A stretch of 64,000 bases of DNA, taken from positions 9,815 to 73,814 of the forward strand of contig CAJUKF010000002.1 of assembly GCA_910587355.1 (NCBI GenBank), given 5' to 3'. This stretch comes from an uncultured Muribaculaceae bacterium (GTDB lineage Bacteria > Bacteroidota > Bacteroidia > Bacteroidales > Muribaculaceae). Below are positions 16,496 through 25,642 of the stretch, in pieces. The notes below the pieces were generated by a model. It had not been told where the DNA came from, did not search any database, and saw only the letters and a list, made by a program, of their open reading frames with translations. The first letter of the stretch is position 1, and the number at the start of each line of letters is the position of its first letter. Position numbers and translations under genes: made by a program.

Positions 16496-18316
16496 TTATT
16501 TATTCAGACTATTGCTGAGAGCCTTGTTGGCCTTGCGCACACGGTCTTCGTCAATCTTGATTACCTTGCGGTCATAAGTCATGAGGCCATTGACCTCATT
16601 TTCCACATCGGTTGTCTGCGTATATACAGCTCCGCAATAACCGGCGGGAACAAATTTAAGAAGACGGTCAACATACTCTACATATTGGTCGGTAACTTCT
16701 TTAGCCGAATTGAACTGCGTATAACCCCAGTTACGGTCGCGCGACCAGATATGGTCAGGCACTACCATGCCTATGCCGCCGTATTCACCCAGCACATTGG
16801 CACGCTCGCCGTCCATAAGTTTGATTTCAGGACCCGGATAGTGATGGATATCAAGCATGTCGCCAACATGGTAATGATTACCGCCGCTGGCAGGATTCAC
16901 GAGACGCGAAGGGTCGTATGCCTTGGTCCACTCGACAATTTCGGGAGCTTTGAACTGTCCCCAGGCTTCATTGAAAGGTACCCATACAGCAATGCAAGGA
17001 TAGTTGTGGAATGCATCAATTATTTCTTTCCATTCGCGGCGGAAATTAGCTTCGCTCTCGGCCGAACGTTTGTGCTCGTTGCCGTTGAAGTAGCTGTGCA
17101 TCTGCCACTCGGGACCACGGTCGCCGCTGGGCATATCCTGCCATACGAGCATGCCTTTGCGGTCACAGTAGGCATACCAGGTCTCAGGCTCTACCTTCAC
17201 ATGTTTGCGAATCATATTGAAGCCCCAGTCTTTTGTCTTGTCGATATCATACACCATTGCTTCGTAAGTAGGAGCTGTATAGAGGCCGTCGGGCCACCAG
17301 CCCTGGTCAAGAGGACCGAAATGGAAGATGTCCTTGTTGTTGAGCTGAAGACGCACGATACCGTTTTTATCGCGGGCGGTCGACACCTTTCTCATGGCGG
17401 CATAACTCTTGACAGCGTCAACGGGTTTACCGTTAGAGAGTAAAGTCACCTCCACATCATAAAGATTGGGCTCATCCGGAGTCCAGAGTTTGAATCCGGC
17501 AGGCATTGCCACTTCAACAGGCTGAGAAGCAAGACTACGTGCGCTTGCTACGGTTTTGCCGTTTTCCGATACTTTTACCTCTGCTATAAGCGAGGCATCG
17601 TCTTTAGCCGGAGTGATACCGACAGTAAGACGGTGGCTGTCGATATCAGGCACTGTCTTGATTGAGGCAATGTGATTGGCGGCCGGAACCGGCTCAAGCC
17701 ATACTGTCTGCCAGATACCTGTAACAGAAGTATACCATATACCTTCGGGACGAGTCACTTGCTTGCCGCGCGGCTGATAGCCATCGCTGGTAGGGTCGGT
17801 GACACGGACGGTAAGGGTATTTTCTCCTTTGTTTTTAAGAGCCGGTGTTATGTCGAGGCTGAACGGAGTATAACCGCCTTTATGGCCCCCGACTTTGACT
17901 CCGTTGACCCATACGTCGCACGACCAGTCGACAGCGCCGAAGTTGAGAAGTACGTCATTACCTTTCCAAGCCGTCGGAACTGTGAAAGTACGCTGATACC
18001 AAAGAGCGTTATCACGTCCTACATTTCGGCCTACACCCGACAGGCTCGACTCTACAGCGAACGGCACAAGAATTTCACCTTGCCACTGAGCAGGCTCGGC
18101 ATCGTTTGCCGGTACAATGGCATACTGCCAGAGACCATTGAGATTCTCCCATGCAGAACGCTCCATAATAGGTCGGGGATATACATCCCACGGCTTTGCG
18201 GGATTCACGTCGGCAGCCCATTTGGTGGAGATTCTGTCTCCTGCAGGTTCCCAGGCTCCGGTAGTGCAAGGCATGAGGGCCGCTGCAAGAATTACTGAAA
18301 AAATTAGTTTTTTCAT
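16496..18316 (-). CDS. Exported glycoside hydrolase family 2 enzyme
   Basis: About 606 residues with a signal peptide (MKKLIFSVILAAALMPCTTGAW). Domains in order are a GH2 sugar-binding jelly roll (ENLNGLWQYAI, LNFGAVDWSCDVWVNGVKVGGHKGGYTPF), an immunoglobulin-like sandwich, and a TIM barrel. The acid/base Glu is in VPFNEAWGQ and the nucleophile Glu in VLGEYGGIGM. The short form without a C-terminal domain covers beta-galactosidase, beta-glucuronidase and related activities; the sugar cannot be assigned. It acts in the periplasm or at the surface. The ATG at 18316 is preferred over 18331 because it starts the signal peptide. The alpha-mannosidase gene lies upstream, behind a terminator. Confidence 0.88.
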   Translation of the reverse strand: MKKLIFSVILAAALMPCTTGAWEPAGDRISTKWAADVNPAKPWDVYPRPIMERSAWENLNGLWQYAIVPANDAEPAQWQGEILVPFAVESSLSGVGRNVGRDNALWYQRTFTVPTAWKGNDVLLNFGAVDWSCDVWVNGVKVGGHKGGYTPFSLDITPALKNKGENTLTVRVTDPTSDGYQPRGKQVTRPEGIWYTSVTGIWQTVWLEPVPAANHIASIKTVPDIDSHRLTVGITPAKDDASLIAEVKVSENGKTVASARSLASQPVEVAMPAGFKLWTPDEPNLYDVEVTLLSNGKPVDAVKSYAAMRKVSTARDKNGIVRLQLNNKDIFHFGPLDQGWWPDGLYTAPTYEAMVYDIDKTKDWGFNMIRKHVKVEPETWYAYCDRKGMLVWQDMPSGDRGPEWQMHSYFNGNEHKRSAESEANFRREWKEIIDAFHNYPCIAVWVPFNEAWGQFKAPEIVEWTKAYDPSRLVNPASGGNHYHVGDMLDIHHYPGPEIKLMDGERANVLGEYGGIGMVVPDHIWSRDRNWGYTQFNSAKEVTDQYVEYVDRLLKFVPAGYCGAVYTQTTDVENEVNGLMTYDRKVIKIDEDRVRKANKALSNSLNK

Positions 18317-18338
18317 AGTTGTCAATTGCATTTAGACA

Positions 18339-18377
18339 AAACGGAAGACATTCTGAAAAAACGAATGTCTTCCGTTC
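18339..18377 (-). terminator. Terminator downstream of the alpha-mannosidase gene
   Basis: 14-bp perfect stem (18364-18377 with 18339-18352) with an 11-base loop. On the minus strand the far arm ends in TTTTG. It separates the GH38 transcript from the GH2 gene and leaves only a few bases for a separate GH2 promoter. Confidence 0.8.
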
Positions 18378-18405
18378 CATTTATAATATTATTTTGAAAA
18401 GCGTG

Positions 18406-21400
18406 TTAATAAACACTTAATTCACAGATACGGGTATCTTTGCTTCTCGGAGACTGTTCGGGCTGAACAACGAGGAGTCGGAGATAACGGGCTTCAACGG
18501 GTTCGCTGAGTTTTCTGTTGACAACATTGCGTCGGTTGCCTAAGAGTGCGTCGATAGTTTTCCACTCTTCATTCGGATTGTTTCTGGCTTGAAGAAGGCA
18601 AGAAACAGTAACGTAGCTTGAGCTTTCCTTACCTGCGTTGGTCATAGACCAGCCGCTGATAGTCTTGGGCTCCTGAAGGTCGAAAGTAACGTAGCTGGGT
18701 ATTTTCTGAGTATCGCACCATTTTGTAGCATCGTTACCGTCGAGCATAAATTCGGGAGTTTCTTTGTCGTTGGCTGAGCCTGAGCAACTCGTTACATATT
18801 CCTTCTTAAGAAGGTTTTTATGTTCTTTAACGGCTAATGAAGGCTGCGCATCGCCGTCGATAGAAGTGCGGTAAAGAGTGCTGAGGGCACTGCCTTCGTT
18901 ATTCTCGCCGCGTGCGAGGGTTGCCGCGAAGATTACCAGTTCGGGATTGTCAGGAAGAATGATTTCTGTTGCTTTTGCAGGAATATCAATAGGATACTCA
19001 AACATATAGGTGAATTCGTAAGGCTGGTCGCCCTGCGAATTGTGACGGTGTGTACCTACATAAGCAACGTCAGCATCATAAACATAGCCTTCGGTATGAC
19101 CTGTGTGACCCCACTGGCCTATGAAGCCGGTGTATGAGGGAACGTTCACAACTGTAGTGCTCTTGCCGGCACGGAATGTGCCTTCTGCGGGAGTGTCTTC
19201 ATTGGCAGCGGCGGCAAGGATGTAGAGACGGTCGTAATAACCAGCAGGAATGGTGATTGTGTCGCCTTTGCAAACCTTACCGTTGAAGAGGGCTTTGTTC
19301 TCAAGTTTAAAGGGTACGCCTTTGAAAGTAAGCTGTGCGGGAACGAGTTCGGCTGCATAAGCATATCCATCGCTGAAATCGGCATCACCCGAGAATGTAT
19401 TCCAGGAGAAGCATTTCTTGTCATAGTTAAGGGGAACCTGAGCGTATTCAGCTTTGTTAACCTTTTCTACAGGAGCGAATTTGACTTTGTATGTGCGTAC
19501 GCTGTTGGGAGTAACTTTCACATTAAGCTTGTTGCCGGAGAACGATGCCTCGCCGATAGTTTTTTCAGTACCGTCGGCTTCGACAGCAGCCACGACCGGA
19601 AGTGCGAATTCAACCTGACCGCTTGCGCCTTTGCCTGATGCGTCGTATACGCGTACTACATATTCATCACCGTTCTCTGCCTTCTTGAGAGCTTTGATAG
19701 CGAGGTCGTTGGTGTTGACAGAAGCTGCGGAGTAAGTCTTGCCGAGCTTGCCTGCGTGCTTGTTGGTCGAGAATGCCTTGATGCGCTGGTTGAGGACATC
19801 TGACTTGGCATTAGCTACAGATTTGTTAAGGTCGCCGGAGTGACCGTTGAGCGAATAAGTGAAAGTATGGTGACCGAAATCCTGGTGGTCCTGATAAGCA
19901 TAGCCCTTGTCAGTCTCGGGGGTATGCAGCAGAGTGAGGCGGATTACATTGTCAGCGGGTTTGTCCCAGCCATATTTGCAGTCATTCATCACTGTTACGC
20001 CGTAGCCCTTGCCGCTGTCAGTAAGGTCAGCCCAGCGCTGTGAGTAAACCTCATATGCGATATCGGTATTGTTGCCGCGTTCTACTGTGCCGAGACCAAG
20101 GTCATAAGTAGCCTTGGGATTCGAGACGGTAAGAGGGAATTCGGCTTTTACGAGTGCGTTGGTAGTGGCCCAGTCAACTTCGTTGTAGAAGTCGATGCGG
20201 TCGGCAAGCGCGCCCTCATACAGACGGATATACTGGCGGAAGTTGGAGTCGCCATGCTTCTTGTCTACACACAGTGTGGTGCGGAGGGGACCGTTCTCAA
20301 CCAAAGAAATCTTAACGTCGCCGTTGATTGACTGAGGCTCGCGGTCAATCGCTTCCTTGAGGATTTCCCATGCGGGCCAGGGATAAGATTTGTTTTCGGT
20401 AAAGATAGCCAGACGGATTGCCTTGCCTTTTTCAACAAGCTCTTTGTTGGCTTTCTTGTCATAGAGAGAGGTGATGTCGCCGTTTTTGTCGAGGGTGAGC
20501 TTGTAGATGGAGTTCTCGATTGTATTGGCGCTTGACGAAGCATCAGCTTTTGCCGAGCCCGAAAGACGGATGTCATATACGGCATAACCATTAGCGGGAA
20601 CTGTTGCTTCTACAAGAATCTTGGCTTTGCCTCCGCTTACACCGAGAAGCTGGGCTGCGACCTGCTTGCCATCGGGATTGTAAGCGCTTACTTTACCCGG
20701 ACGACCTTTTACAGGAACTTCAAGTTCGACAACATCGGTGGTCTCTGTGCCAAGTGCGTTATAGAGAACAACGGGTGTGCCTTTTACTCGTGTGTCGAGC
20801 TGTGATGCCACTGCGTCGGTGCTGTGTCCGAGGATGCCGGCAAATTGTTTGAGCGAAAGGAGTTCGTCGTTCCATGAGAACTCATAGGCACGGGGAATCG
20901 AAGTGCCGGTGAGGTCATCGTGGAACTGGTGCCAGATGAAGCGGCGCCAGCTTTCGGTGAGAGCTTCACCGGGATATGCTTCTGCGCCGAGGAGTTCGGC
21001 AGCGACTGCGGCACGCTCTGCGGCATCGCCGAGAAGTTCGTTCTGACGGTTATAAAGCTTCATGGCTGCCTGCGAGGTGTAGCAGCCTGTGCCGTGAACG
21101 TCCATCAGGAGTTCTCCGTCATATTTGGGAAGCTCGGGATGTGCCGAGTAAGGCATATAATCTTTAAAGAGCTGGTCGCTGGTGGCACTGATAACTTCAA
21201 TATCACCGTCTTTCTTGTTCACTGCACGCTCGACAGCATCAACAGAGGTAATGGTGGGCGAACCGCCAGTATCACCGGTACCATAATAGTTAAATACTAC
21301 TCCCAGGTCGTTTTCGGCGAGATGTTCTTTGAGGAGTTTGCTCTCTGTGAGGTCCTCGTTGTTCCAGCGGTGGCCGTAGCCATAGCCGTGAGTCATCATG

Positions 21401-22017
21401 ATTTCCGAGCCATCGACACCCTTCCAGAGGCCGACGTTGTACGGATAGCGTCCGTGTGGATGGAAATCTCCGTGGCGCCAGCCGAGTTTCTGTGACGAGA
21501 AACCGATGAGGCCGCAATGCGAGGCAATGGTAGGAAGGGTCCAGCCGAAACCGAAGCAGTCGGGAAGGAAAATATCGGTGCCTTCTGCCCCGAATTCCTT
21601 GCGATAGAAATCCTGACCGAGCATAATGTTACGGATAGCCGATTCCACCGAGGGAACAATAGCGTCAGTCGCATCCCAGCTTGAACCGCAGATATGCCAG
21701 CGGCCTGCGTCGATGTATTTCTTGAGCATGGCGTATTCGCGGGGATAGTATTCTTTCATCCATGCGTATTTTACTGCGCCTTCGAAGTTGAATACATAGT
21801 TAGGATACTGCTCAAGAAGCTTGAGATTCTGATTGATGGTATTCCACACATATTCTTTGATAGTGGTCTGTACATCCCAGTTCCACTGTGTGTCGAGGTG
21901 AGCGTCAGCCACAAGATATGCCTTGGGCTTTACTGCCTGTGTGGTGTCGGCAGCATACGCACCTGCTGTTCCTGCAAGTAGTGACAATGCAAGAAGACTG
22001 GTCTTGGTTAGTTTCAT
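18406..22017 (-). CDS. Exported alpha-mannosidase (GH38) with C-terminal discoidin-type domain
   Basis: 1203 residues with a signal peptide ending near residue 22. The GH38 catalytic domain starts at AYLVADAHLDTQWNWD, whose His40 and Asp42 are the zinc ligands. The nucleophile Asp153 is in FLPDCFGFGWTLP, and further zinc-site histidines follow (IWHQFHDDLTGTS). A long beta-sandwich C-terminal half follows, and about residues 1070-1203 form an F5/8 type C (discoidin) module (TSCSGSANDKETPEFMLDG, ATKWCDT, ARYLRLLVVQ). The enzyme should remove alpha-linked mannose from glycans outside the cytoplasm, with the discoidin part binding carbohydrate. No SusC/SusD pair is nearby, so this is not a classical polysaccharide-utilisation locus. 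Confidence 0.9.
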   Translation of the reverse strand: MKLTKTSLLALSLLAGTAGAYAADTTQAVKPKAYLVADAHLDTQWNWDVQTTIKEYVWNTINQNLKLLEQYPNYVFNFEGAVKYAWMKEYYPREYAMLKKYIDAGRWHICGSSWDATDAIVPSVESAIRNIMLGQDFYRKEFGAEGTDIFLPDCFGFGWTLPTIASHCGLIGFSSQKLGWRHGDFHPHGRYPYNVGLWKGVDGSEIMMTHGYGYGHRWNNEDLTESKLLKEHLAENDLGVVFNYYGTGDTGGSPTITSVDAVERAVNKKDGDIEVISATSDQLFKDYMPYSAHPELPKYDGELLMDVHGTGCYTSQAAMKLYNRQNELLGDAAERAAVAAELLGAEAYPGEALTESWRRFIWHQFHDDLTGTSIPRAYEFSWNDELLSLKQFAGILGHSTDAVASQLDTRVKGTPVVLYNALGTETTDVVELEVPVKGRPGKVSAYNPDGKQVAAQLLGVSGGKAKILVEATVPANGYAVYDIRLSGSAKADASSSANTIENSIYKLTLDKNGDITSLYDKKANKELVEKGKAIRLAIFTENKSYPWPAWEILKEAIDREPQSINGDVKISLVENGPLRTTLCVDKKHGDSNFRQYIRLYEGALADRIDFYNEVDWATTNALVKAEFPLTVSNPKATYDLGLGTVERGNNTDIAYEVYSQRWADLTDSGKGYGVTVMNDCKYGWDKPADNVIRLTLLHTPETDKGYAYQDHQDFGHHTFTYSLNGHSGDLNKSVANAKSDVLNQRIKAFSTNKHAGKLGKTYSAASVNTNDLAIKALKKAENGDEYVVRVYDASGKGASGQVEFALPVVAAVEADGTEKTIGEASFSGNKLNVKVTPNSVRTYKVKFAPVEKVNKAEYAQVPLNYDKKCFSWNTFSGDADFSDGYAYAAELVPAQLTFKGVPFKLENKALFNGKVCKGDTITIPAGYYDRLYILAAAANEDTPAEGTFRAGKSTTVVNVPSYTGFIGQWGHTGHTEGYVYDADVAYVGTHRHNSQGDQPYEFTYMFEYPIDIPAKATEIILPDNPELVIFAATLARGENNEGSALSTLYRTSIDGDAQPSLAVKEHKNLLKKEYVTSCSGSANDKETPEFMLDGNDATKWCDTQKIPSYVTFDLQEPKTISGWSMTNAGKESSSYVTVSCLLQARNNPNEEWKTIDALLGNRRNVVNRKLSEPVEARYLRLLVVQPEQSPRSKDTRICELSVY

Positions 22018-22168
22018 TACCGATTGTGTTTTTAGTCTTTATCGATTATAAAAGGTTTATTAGTTAAAGGTTTTTCTGTGGAAGATTTATTAAAAAAAGA
22101 GGAGATTCTAAAATGAAGTTGCAGAGGTAGTATACCACAGCTGTAAGCCGAATCTTTTTTCAACTATG

Positions 22169-22176
22169 CAAAATTA
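22169..22176 (-). promoter_or_regulatory. Putative -7 element for the alpha-mannosidase gene
   Basis: TAATTTTG on the minus strand matches TAnnTTTG. There is no TTTG at the expected spacing upstream, which suggests either a weak or an activator-dependent promoter. Confidence 0.4.
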
Positions 22177-22246
22177 GTCAATTATTTGCTAATTTCCGAC
22201 ATAATTTATTCAAAAACTGTATCGGCGTGTGCATATTTATATATGA

Positions 22247-22296
22247 ATTGTGACAGAAAACGCCATTTGTCATGGAAACGCACTGTCTGTCACAAT
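22247..22296. repeat. 10-bp perfect inverted repeat with 30-base spacer
   Basis: ATTGTGACAG (22247-22256) and CTGTCACAAT (22287-22296). It lies 34 bases beyond the miaA stop codon and about 70 bases upstream of the mannosidase -7 box. The arms could pair as a miaA terminator with a large loop or serve as two operator half-sites. There is no U-run typical of a terminator. Confidence 0.5.
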
Positions 22297-22329
22297 ACAT
22301 TATAAGGTCAAATCATCGGCCCGATTTTA

Positions 22330-23256
22330 TCAAGACCGCAAACATTTTTCAATAATCAAACGCGCTTTTCCGACAGCCTCATCAGGCTGAAGCCATATAA
22401 GGTCACTGTCACGTTTGAGCCACGTGAGCTGTTTCTTTGCATAGACACGGGTGTTCTTTCCAATCCGGGCCACGGCTTCATCTTTGGTCATCTTGCCCGC
22501 AAAATATGCTGCCATTTCTTTATATCCGACTGTATTGAGCGAATTATAGTTGCCCATAGAAAAAGCTCGTCGGGCTTCTTCTTCGAGGCCAAGCGACATC
22601 ATGGTATCGACTCGGGAATTGATTCTCGCGAACAGGTCTTCGCGCGGACGGTCAATGGCAAATTTGATTATACTGAAATCGCGTTTTTTTGCCTGCCCGG
22701 TCCGCAACCGGGAATAAGACGTTCCTGCTTCGAGGCAGATTTCAACGGCATGCACTACACGCCGCATATTGTCCCTGTCGACTGTCTCATAATAATCAGG
22801 GTCGAGTATCTGCAGTTGTGCAAGAACTCCGGCAGGGCCGTGTTCGGCGAGCAGGCGCAACACATAAGTGCGGACCGCATCACTTACCGAGGGCATTTCG
22901 TCAATGCCGCGACACAATGCATCGACATACATCATCGAGCCTCCGCATACTACTGCCACCCTGCTCTTCTTCCATATCCCCTGTAGTATTGCAAGCGCAT
23001 CGGCTTCAAAAAGTGCCGCACTATAATATTCATCCAGCACGAGAACACCCACTAAATGATGAAAGACACGGCTGCGCTCACATGCCGTGGGAGCAGCCGT
23101 GCCTATTGGAATGTCACGGTATAGCTGACGCGAATCAGCCGATATGATTTCCGTGTCGAAATATTCGGCAAGTTCTATGGCAAGAGCGGTCTTGCCGGAG
23201 GCCGTGGGTCCGGTGACTACTACAAGTAAATCGCGCTTTTCATCGCCGCTTGTCAT
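22330..23256 (-). CDS. miaA: tRNA dimethylallyltransferase
   Basis: Transfers a dimethylallyl group to N6 of A37 in tRNAs that read codons starting with U. 308 residues. P-loop VVTGPTASGKTALAIELA near residue 12, then ISADSRQLYRDIPIGTAAP, VVCGGSMMYVDALCRGID, and the tRNA-binding QLTWLKRD close to the C-terminus. The start codon overlaps the pepT stop by 4 bases (ATGA type), so it is translated from the pepT message. Confidence 0.95.
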   Translation of the reverse strand: MTSGDEKRDLLVVVTGPTASGKTALAIELAEYFDTEIISADSRQLYRDIPIGTAAPTACERSRVFHHLVGVLVLDEYYSAALFEADALAILQGIWKKSRVAVVCGGSMMYVDALCRGIDEMPSVSDAVRTYVLRLLAEHGPAGVLAQLQILDPDYYETVDRDNMRRVVHAVEICLEAGTSYSRLRTGQAKKRDFSIIKFAIDRPREDLFARINSRVDTMMSLGLEEEARRAFSMGNYNSLNTVGYKEMAAYFAGKMTKDEAVARIGKNTRVYAKKQLTWLKRDSDLIWLQPDEAVGKARLIIEKCLRS

Positions 23257-24488
23257 TTGCGGAGACCTTCACCTACAAGGCGGGCAATTTCCACAATTAC
23301 TGCCTGAGCTTTCTCCATAGAGGGTATAGGCACGAACTCATAGCGTCCATGAAAATTGAGACCGCCTGCGAAGATATTGGGACAAGGCAACCCTTTGAAC
23401 GAGAGCTGCGCTCCATCCGTACCGCCGCGAATAGGCTGCACCTTTGGCGTGACACCCTCGTGACGCATGGCTTCTTCAGCGATGTCGATGATATACATCA
23501 CCGGCTCGATTTTCTCACGCATGTTATAGTACTGGTCCTTGATTTCAAGCGAGCAGCAGTCGGGGAACTCCTTATTGATTTTACGGGCGAGATGCTCGAG
23601 TTCTTTTTTACGGCGTTCAAAACGGTCGCGGTCGTGGTCTCGGATAATATATGTAAGCACGGTCTTCTCCACACTGCCTTCCATGGAAATCAGATGATAG
23701 AATCCTTCGTAACCTTCGGTGTGCTCGGGCGTCTCCCACCGGGGAAGCATGATAACAAACTGGTTGGCAATACGCATCGAGTTTATCATCTTATGCTTTG
23801 CATAGCCCGGATGAACATTGCGGCCGGTAAAGGTAACACGGGCTAAAGCGGCGTTGAAGTTTTCGAATTCAAGCTCGCCGATTTCACCGCCGTCCATGGT
23901 ATAGGCAAAATCGCATCCGAATTTCTCTACATCGAATTTATGTGCTCCCAGTCCGATTTCCTCATCGGGATTGAAACCGATGCGGATTTTACCGTGCTTG
24001 ATTTCGGGATGTTTGATAAGATAATCCATCGCCGAAATGATTTCGGCTATACCGGCTTTGTCATCAGCACCCAGCAGTGTGTTGCCGTCGGTGACTATGA
24101 GGTCTTGTCCTACGTAGTTGCCGAGTTCAGGAAAATCCGCAGGCGAAAGGGTGATGCCTGACATAGAATTGAGTTCTATGTCTCCGCCATCGTAGTTCTG
24201 TACTATACGTGGAGCTACATGGCGTCCCGACATGTCGGGAGATGTGTCGAGGTGCGCGATGAAACCTACTACAGGCACGTCAGCGCCTGCGGGGAGGTTT
24301 GAGGGAAGTGTCGCGAAAAGATAGCCGTTGTCATCGAGGCTGATTTCGCTCAGTCCGAGTTCCTCAAGTTCTTTTTTGAGGTATTCGGCAAACTCCATCT
24401 GTCCTGGAGTCGACGGAGTCATATTGGTAAGTTCGTCGCTCTGGGTGTCGAACTTCACATATTGTAAAAAGCGGTCAACAAGAGTCAT
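23253..24488 (-). CDS. pepT: Peptidase T (tripeptide aminopeptidase)
   Basis: Zinc-dependent M20-family enzyme removing the N-terminal residue of tripeptides in the cytosol. 411 residues, the normal length. Zinc site 1 lies in GFIAHLDTSPD, the bridging Asp in LLGADDKAGIAEI, and the catalytic Glu pair in FNPDEEIGLGAH; IRGGTDGAQLSF is in the last third. It lies 67 bases downstream of the lipoprotein gene and overlaps miaA by 4 bases. Confidence 0.95.
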   Translation of the reverse strand: MTLVDRFLQYVKFDTQSDELTNMTPSTPGQMEFAEYLKKELEELGLSEISLDDNGYLFATLPSNLPAGADVPVVGFIAHLDTSPDMSGRHVAPRIVQNYDGGDIELNSMSGITLSPADFPELGNYVGQDLIVTDGNTLLGADDKAGIAEIISAMDYLIKHPEIKHGKIRIGFNPDEEIGLGAHKFDVEKFGCDFAYTMDGGEIGELEFENFNAALARVTFTGRNVHPGYAKHKMINSMRIANQFVIMLPRWETPEHTEGYEGFYHLISMEGSVEKTVLTYIIRDHDRDRFERRKKELEHLARKINKEFPDCCSLEIKDQYYNMREKIEPVMYIIDIAEEAMRHEGVTPKVQPIRGGTDGAQLSFKGLPCPNIFAGGLNFHGRYEFVPIPSMEKAQAVIVEIARLVGEGLRK

Positions 24489-24555
24489 TGTAGTGATTAT
24501 ATGGCTGAGGCTTGCATCATAGGCATGAATGCCGGCCTCCAGGTGATAAAAGGAT

Positions 24556-25344
24556 TCAGTTAATCATGCTCCAGGGAATGGCAGCGCTTATGTCATTTCC
24601 TCCCTTGGATGTATAGATATAGCGGTAACCGTCTATGGATAGACTACCGAGTAATTCCTCAATAATAGTGCGGCAAGCGCCGAAGTCTTCATAGTGTTCC
24701 TTAAGCGGTTTGAGATAACGGCCACGCAAACTCGCCTGATTGAGCTGCGAGTAAGCCGTGGGACGCGCAAAGGTGAAAGTATACTGAGCGAACCCGCCGG
24801 AAATGGAGAATTCGGCACTCTCTGCCTTATATTGTGCTGCGAGTTGAGGGCAACGAGCCTCGAGAATGTCGCTCACATTGGTTTTCACCTCGTTATAGTT
24901 GAGCTCCATGGGTTTGAGCTGATAGAGCTTTTTGAGGCGTGTGGCACCTATGGAGCAGTCTTTAGTTTCGCCGTGGGCATCACTGAGCTCAATTTTAAGG
25001 CTTCCTTTTTCCTGAGAGAGCGTGTTCAGCACAACATCCAGATTCTCTCCGGGGTGAGCCTTGAGATATTGTGCCACGACATATTGTACAAGAGCATCTG
25101 AGTAGCCGCTGACATGCACGGCCGTATCCGCGAACTCTATGTCTACTATAAGCTCGGCATTGTCGTAATCGACTGATATGGTCTGCAGATACATCGGTGA
25201 TTCTTCGGCCAGAGCTCCGAGAGTTCCATTAAGCCGTTCGGCTTGCGCTATAAGAGGCGAAGGACCCTGCGCAGTTTTGGCGCACGAGGCCATGCCGGCG
25301 AGGAGTACCGTGCATAAAAATGCTTTGCAAAATGTTTTTCTCAT
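24556..25344 (-). CDS. Unrecognised two-lobed lipoprotein
   Basis: About 262 residues; I do not recognise a named family. A signal peptide ends at a lipobox (LLAGMASC), so it is probably a lipoprotein. The mature part seems to be two similar lobes. Each has an amphipathic helix, strands, another helix and a final strand: TISVDYDNAELIVDIEF leading to SLKIELSDA in lobe 1, and FSISGGFAQYTFTFARP leading to GYRYIYTSKGGNDI in lobe 2. The lipoprotein at 39211-39984 has the same order of elements. The ATG at 25344 is chosen because it begins the basic signal-peptide start (MRKTFCK); upstream ATGs at 25350 and 25371 only add polar residues. pepT follows after 67 bases. Confidence 0.6.
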   Translation of the reverse strand: MRKTFCKAFLCTVLLAGMASCAKTAQGPSPLIAQAERLNGTLGALAEESPMYLQTISVDYDNAELIVDIEFADTAVHVSGYSDALVQYVVAQYLKAHPGENLDVVLNTLSQEKGSLKIELSDAHGETKDCSIGATRLKKLYQLKPMELNYNEVKTNVSDILEARCPQLAAQYKAESAEFSISGGFAQYTFTFARPTAYSQLNQASLRGRYLKPLKEHYEDFGACRTIIEELLGSLSIDGYRYIYTSKGGNDISAAIPWSMIN

Positions 25345-25368
25345 ATGCATGTTGTGTTTATTATTCTG

Positions 25369-25376
25369 CAAATGTA
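25369..25376 (-). promoter_or_regulatory. Putative -7 element for the lipoprotein-pepT-miaA genes
   Basis: TACATTTG on the minus strand matches TAnnTTTG and ends 24 bases before the ATG at 25344. The upstream ATG at 25371 would fall inside this box, which supports 25344 as start. The -33 box is not clear. Confidence 0.45.
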
Positions 25377-25478
25377 CAAAAAGTATTGCAATTGTTACGC
25401 AAGCCCGGCAGGTTTATCCGCTTTTTTTGTGTTTTTGCTTCCGGCGCTGACTTGCAATAATACTACCCGCTAAATTTT

Positions 25479-25510
25479 TTTGAATCTGTCATAGGAAATG
25501 CTTACCTTTG
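25479..25510 (+). promoter_or_regulatory. Bacteroides-type promoter of the thiamine operon
   Basis: TTTG (25479-25482), 20-base spacer and TACCTTTG (25503-25510), a full consensus match. The TPP riboswitch begins about 20 bases downstream, as expected for a promoter feeding it. Confidence 0.8.
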
Positions 25511-25529
25511 CGGCACTGAAAACACATCA

Positions 25530-25638
25530 AGAGGGGTGCCCCTGCAACGGGGCTGAGAGAGGCCGCCGGAGCCTATGTAATAAGAAACGGCGACGTACCC
25601 TTGGAACTTGACGCGGTTAGCACCGATGTAAGGACTTG
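25530..25638 (+). ncRNA. TPP riboswitch (thi box)
   Basis: The conserved core is present: GGGGTGCCCC, then GGGGCTGAGAGAGGCC, ACCCTTGGAACTTGA, GGTTAGCACC, and GTAAGGAC closing helix P1. The P3 arm is extended with a GCCG/CGGC stem. It binds thiamine pyrophosphate and lowers expression of the genes behind it. The aptamer ends about five bases before the thiS ATG (25643), with no room for a separate terminator hairpin. Control is therefore probably at translation initiation, through occlusion of the start region. That mechanism is inferred. Confidence 0.95.
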
Positions 25639-25642
25639 AATT

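Larger units (their letters stand above)
22018..22329. other. 312-base non-coding gap upstream of the alpha-mannosidase gene
   Basis: The longest non-coding gap in the window. It is AT-rich and holds a -7 box for the mannosidase gene (22169-22176) and an inverted repeat (22247-22296). I see no tRNA, small ORF with coding character, or known riboswitch. The 140 bases between the -7 box and the mannosidase start form an unusually long leader for this window. Confidence 0.6.

Noticed and set aside
16436..17443. 335-codon open frame opposite the GH2 gene
   Set aside because: Antisense shadow of a gene with intact catalytic residues on the other strand.
16496..22017. Polysaccharide-utilisation locus
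   Set aside because: GH2 and GH38 genes are present, but there is no SusC/SusD pair, sensor or transporter, and a terminator separates the two genes.
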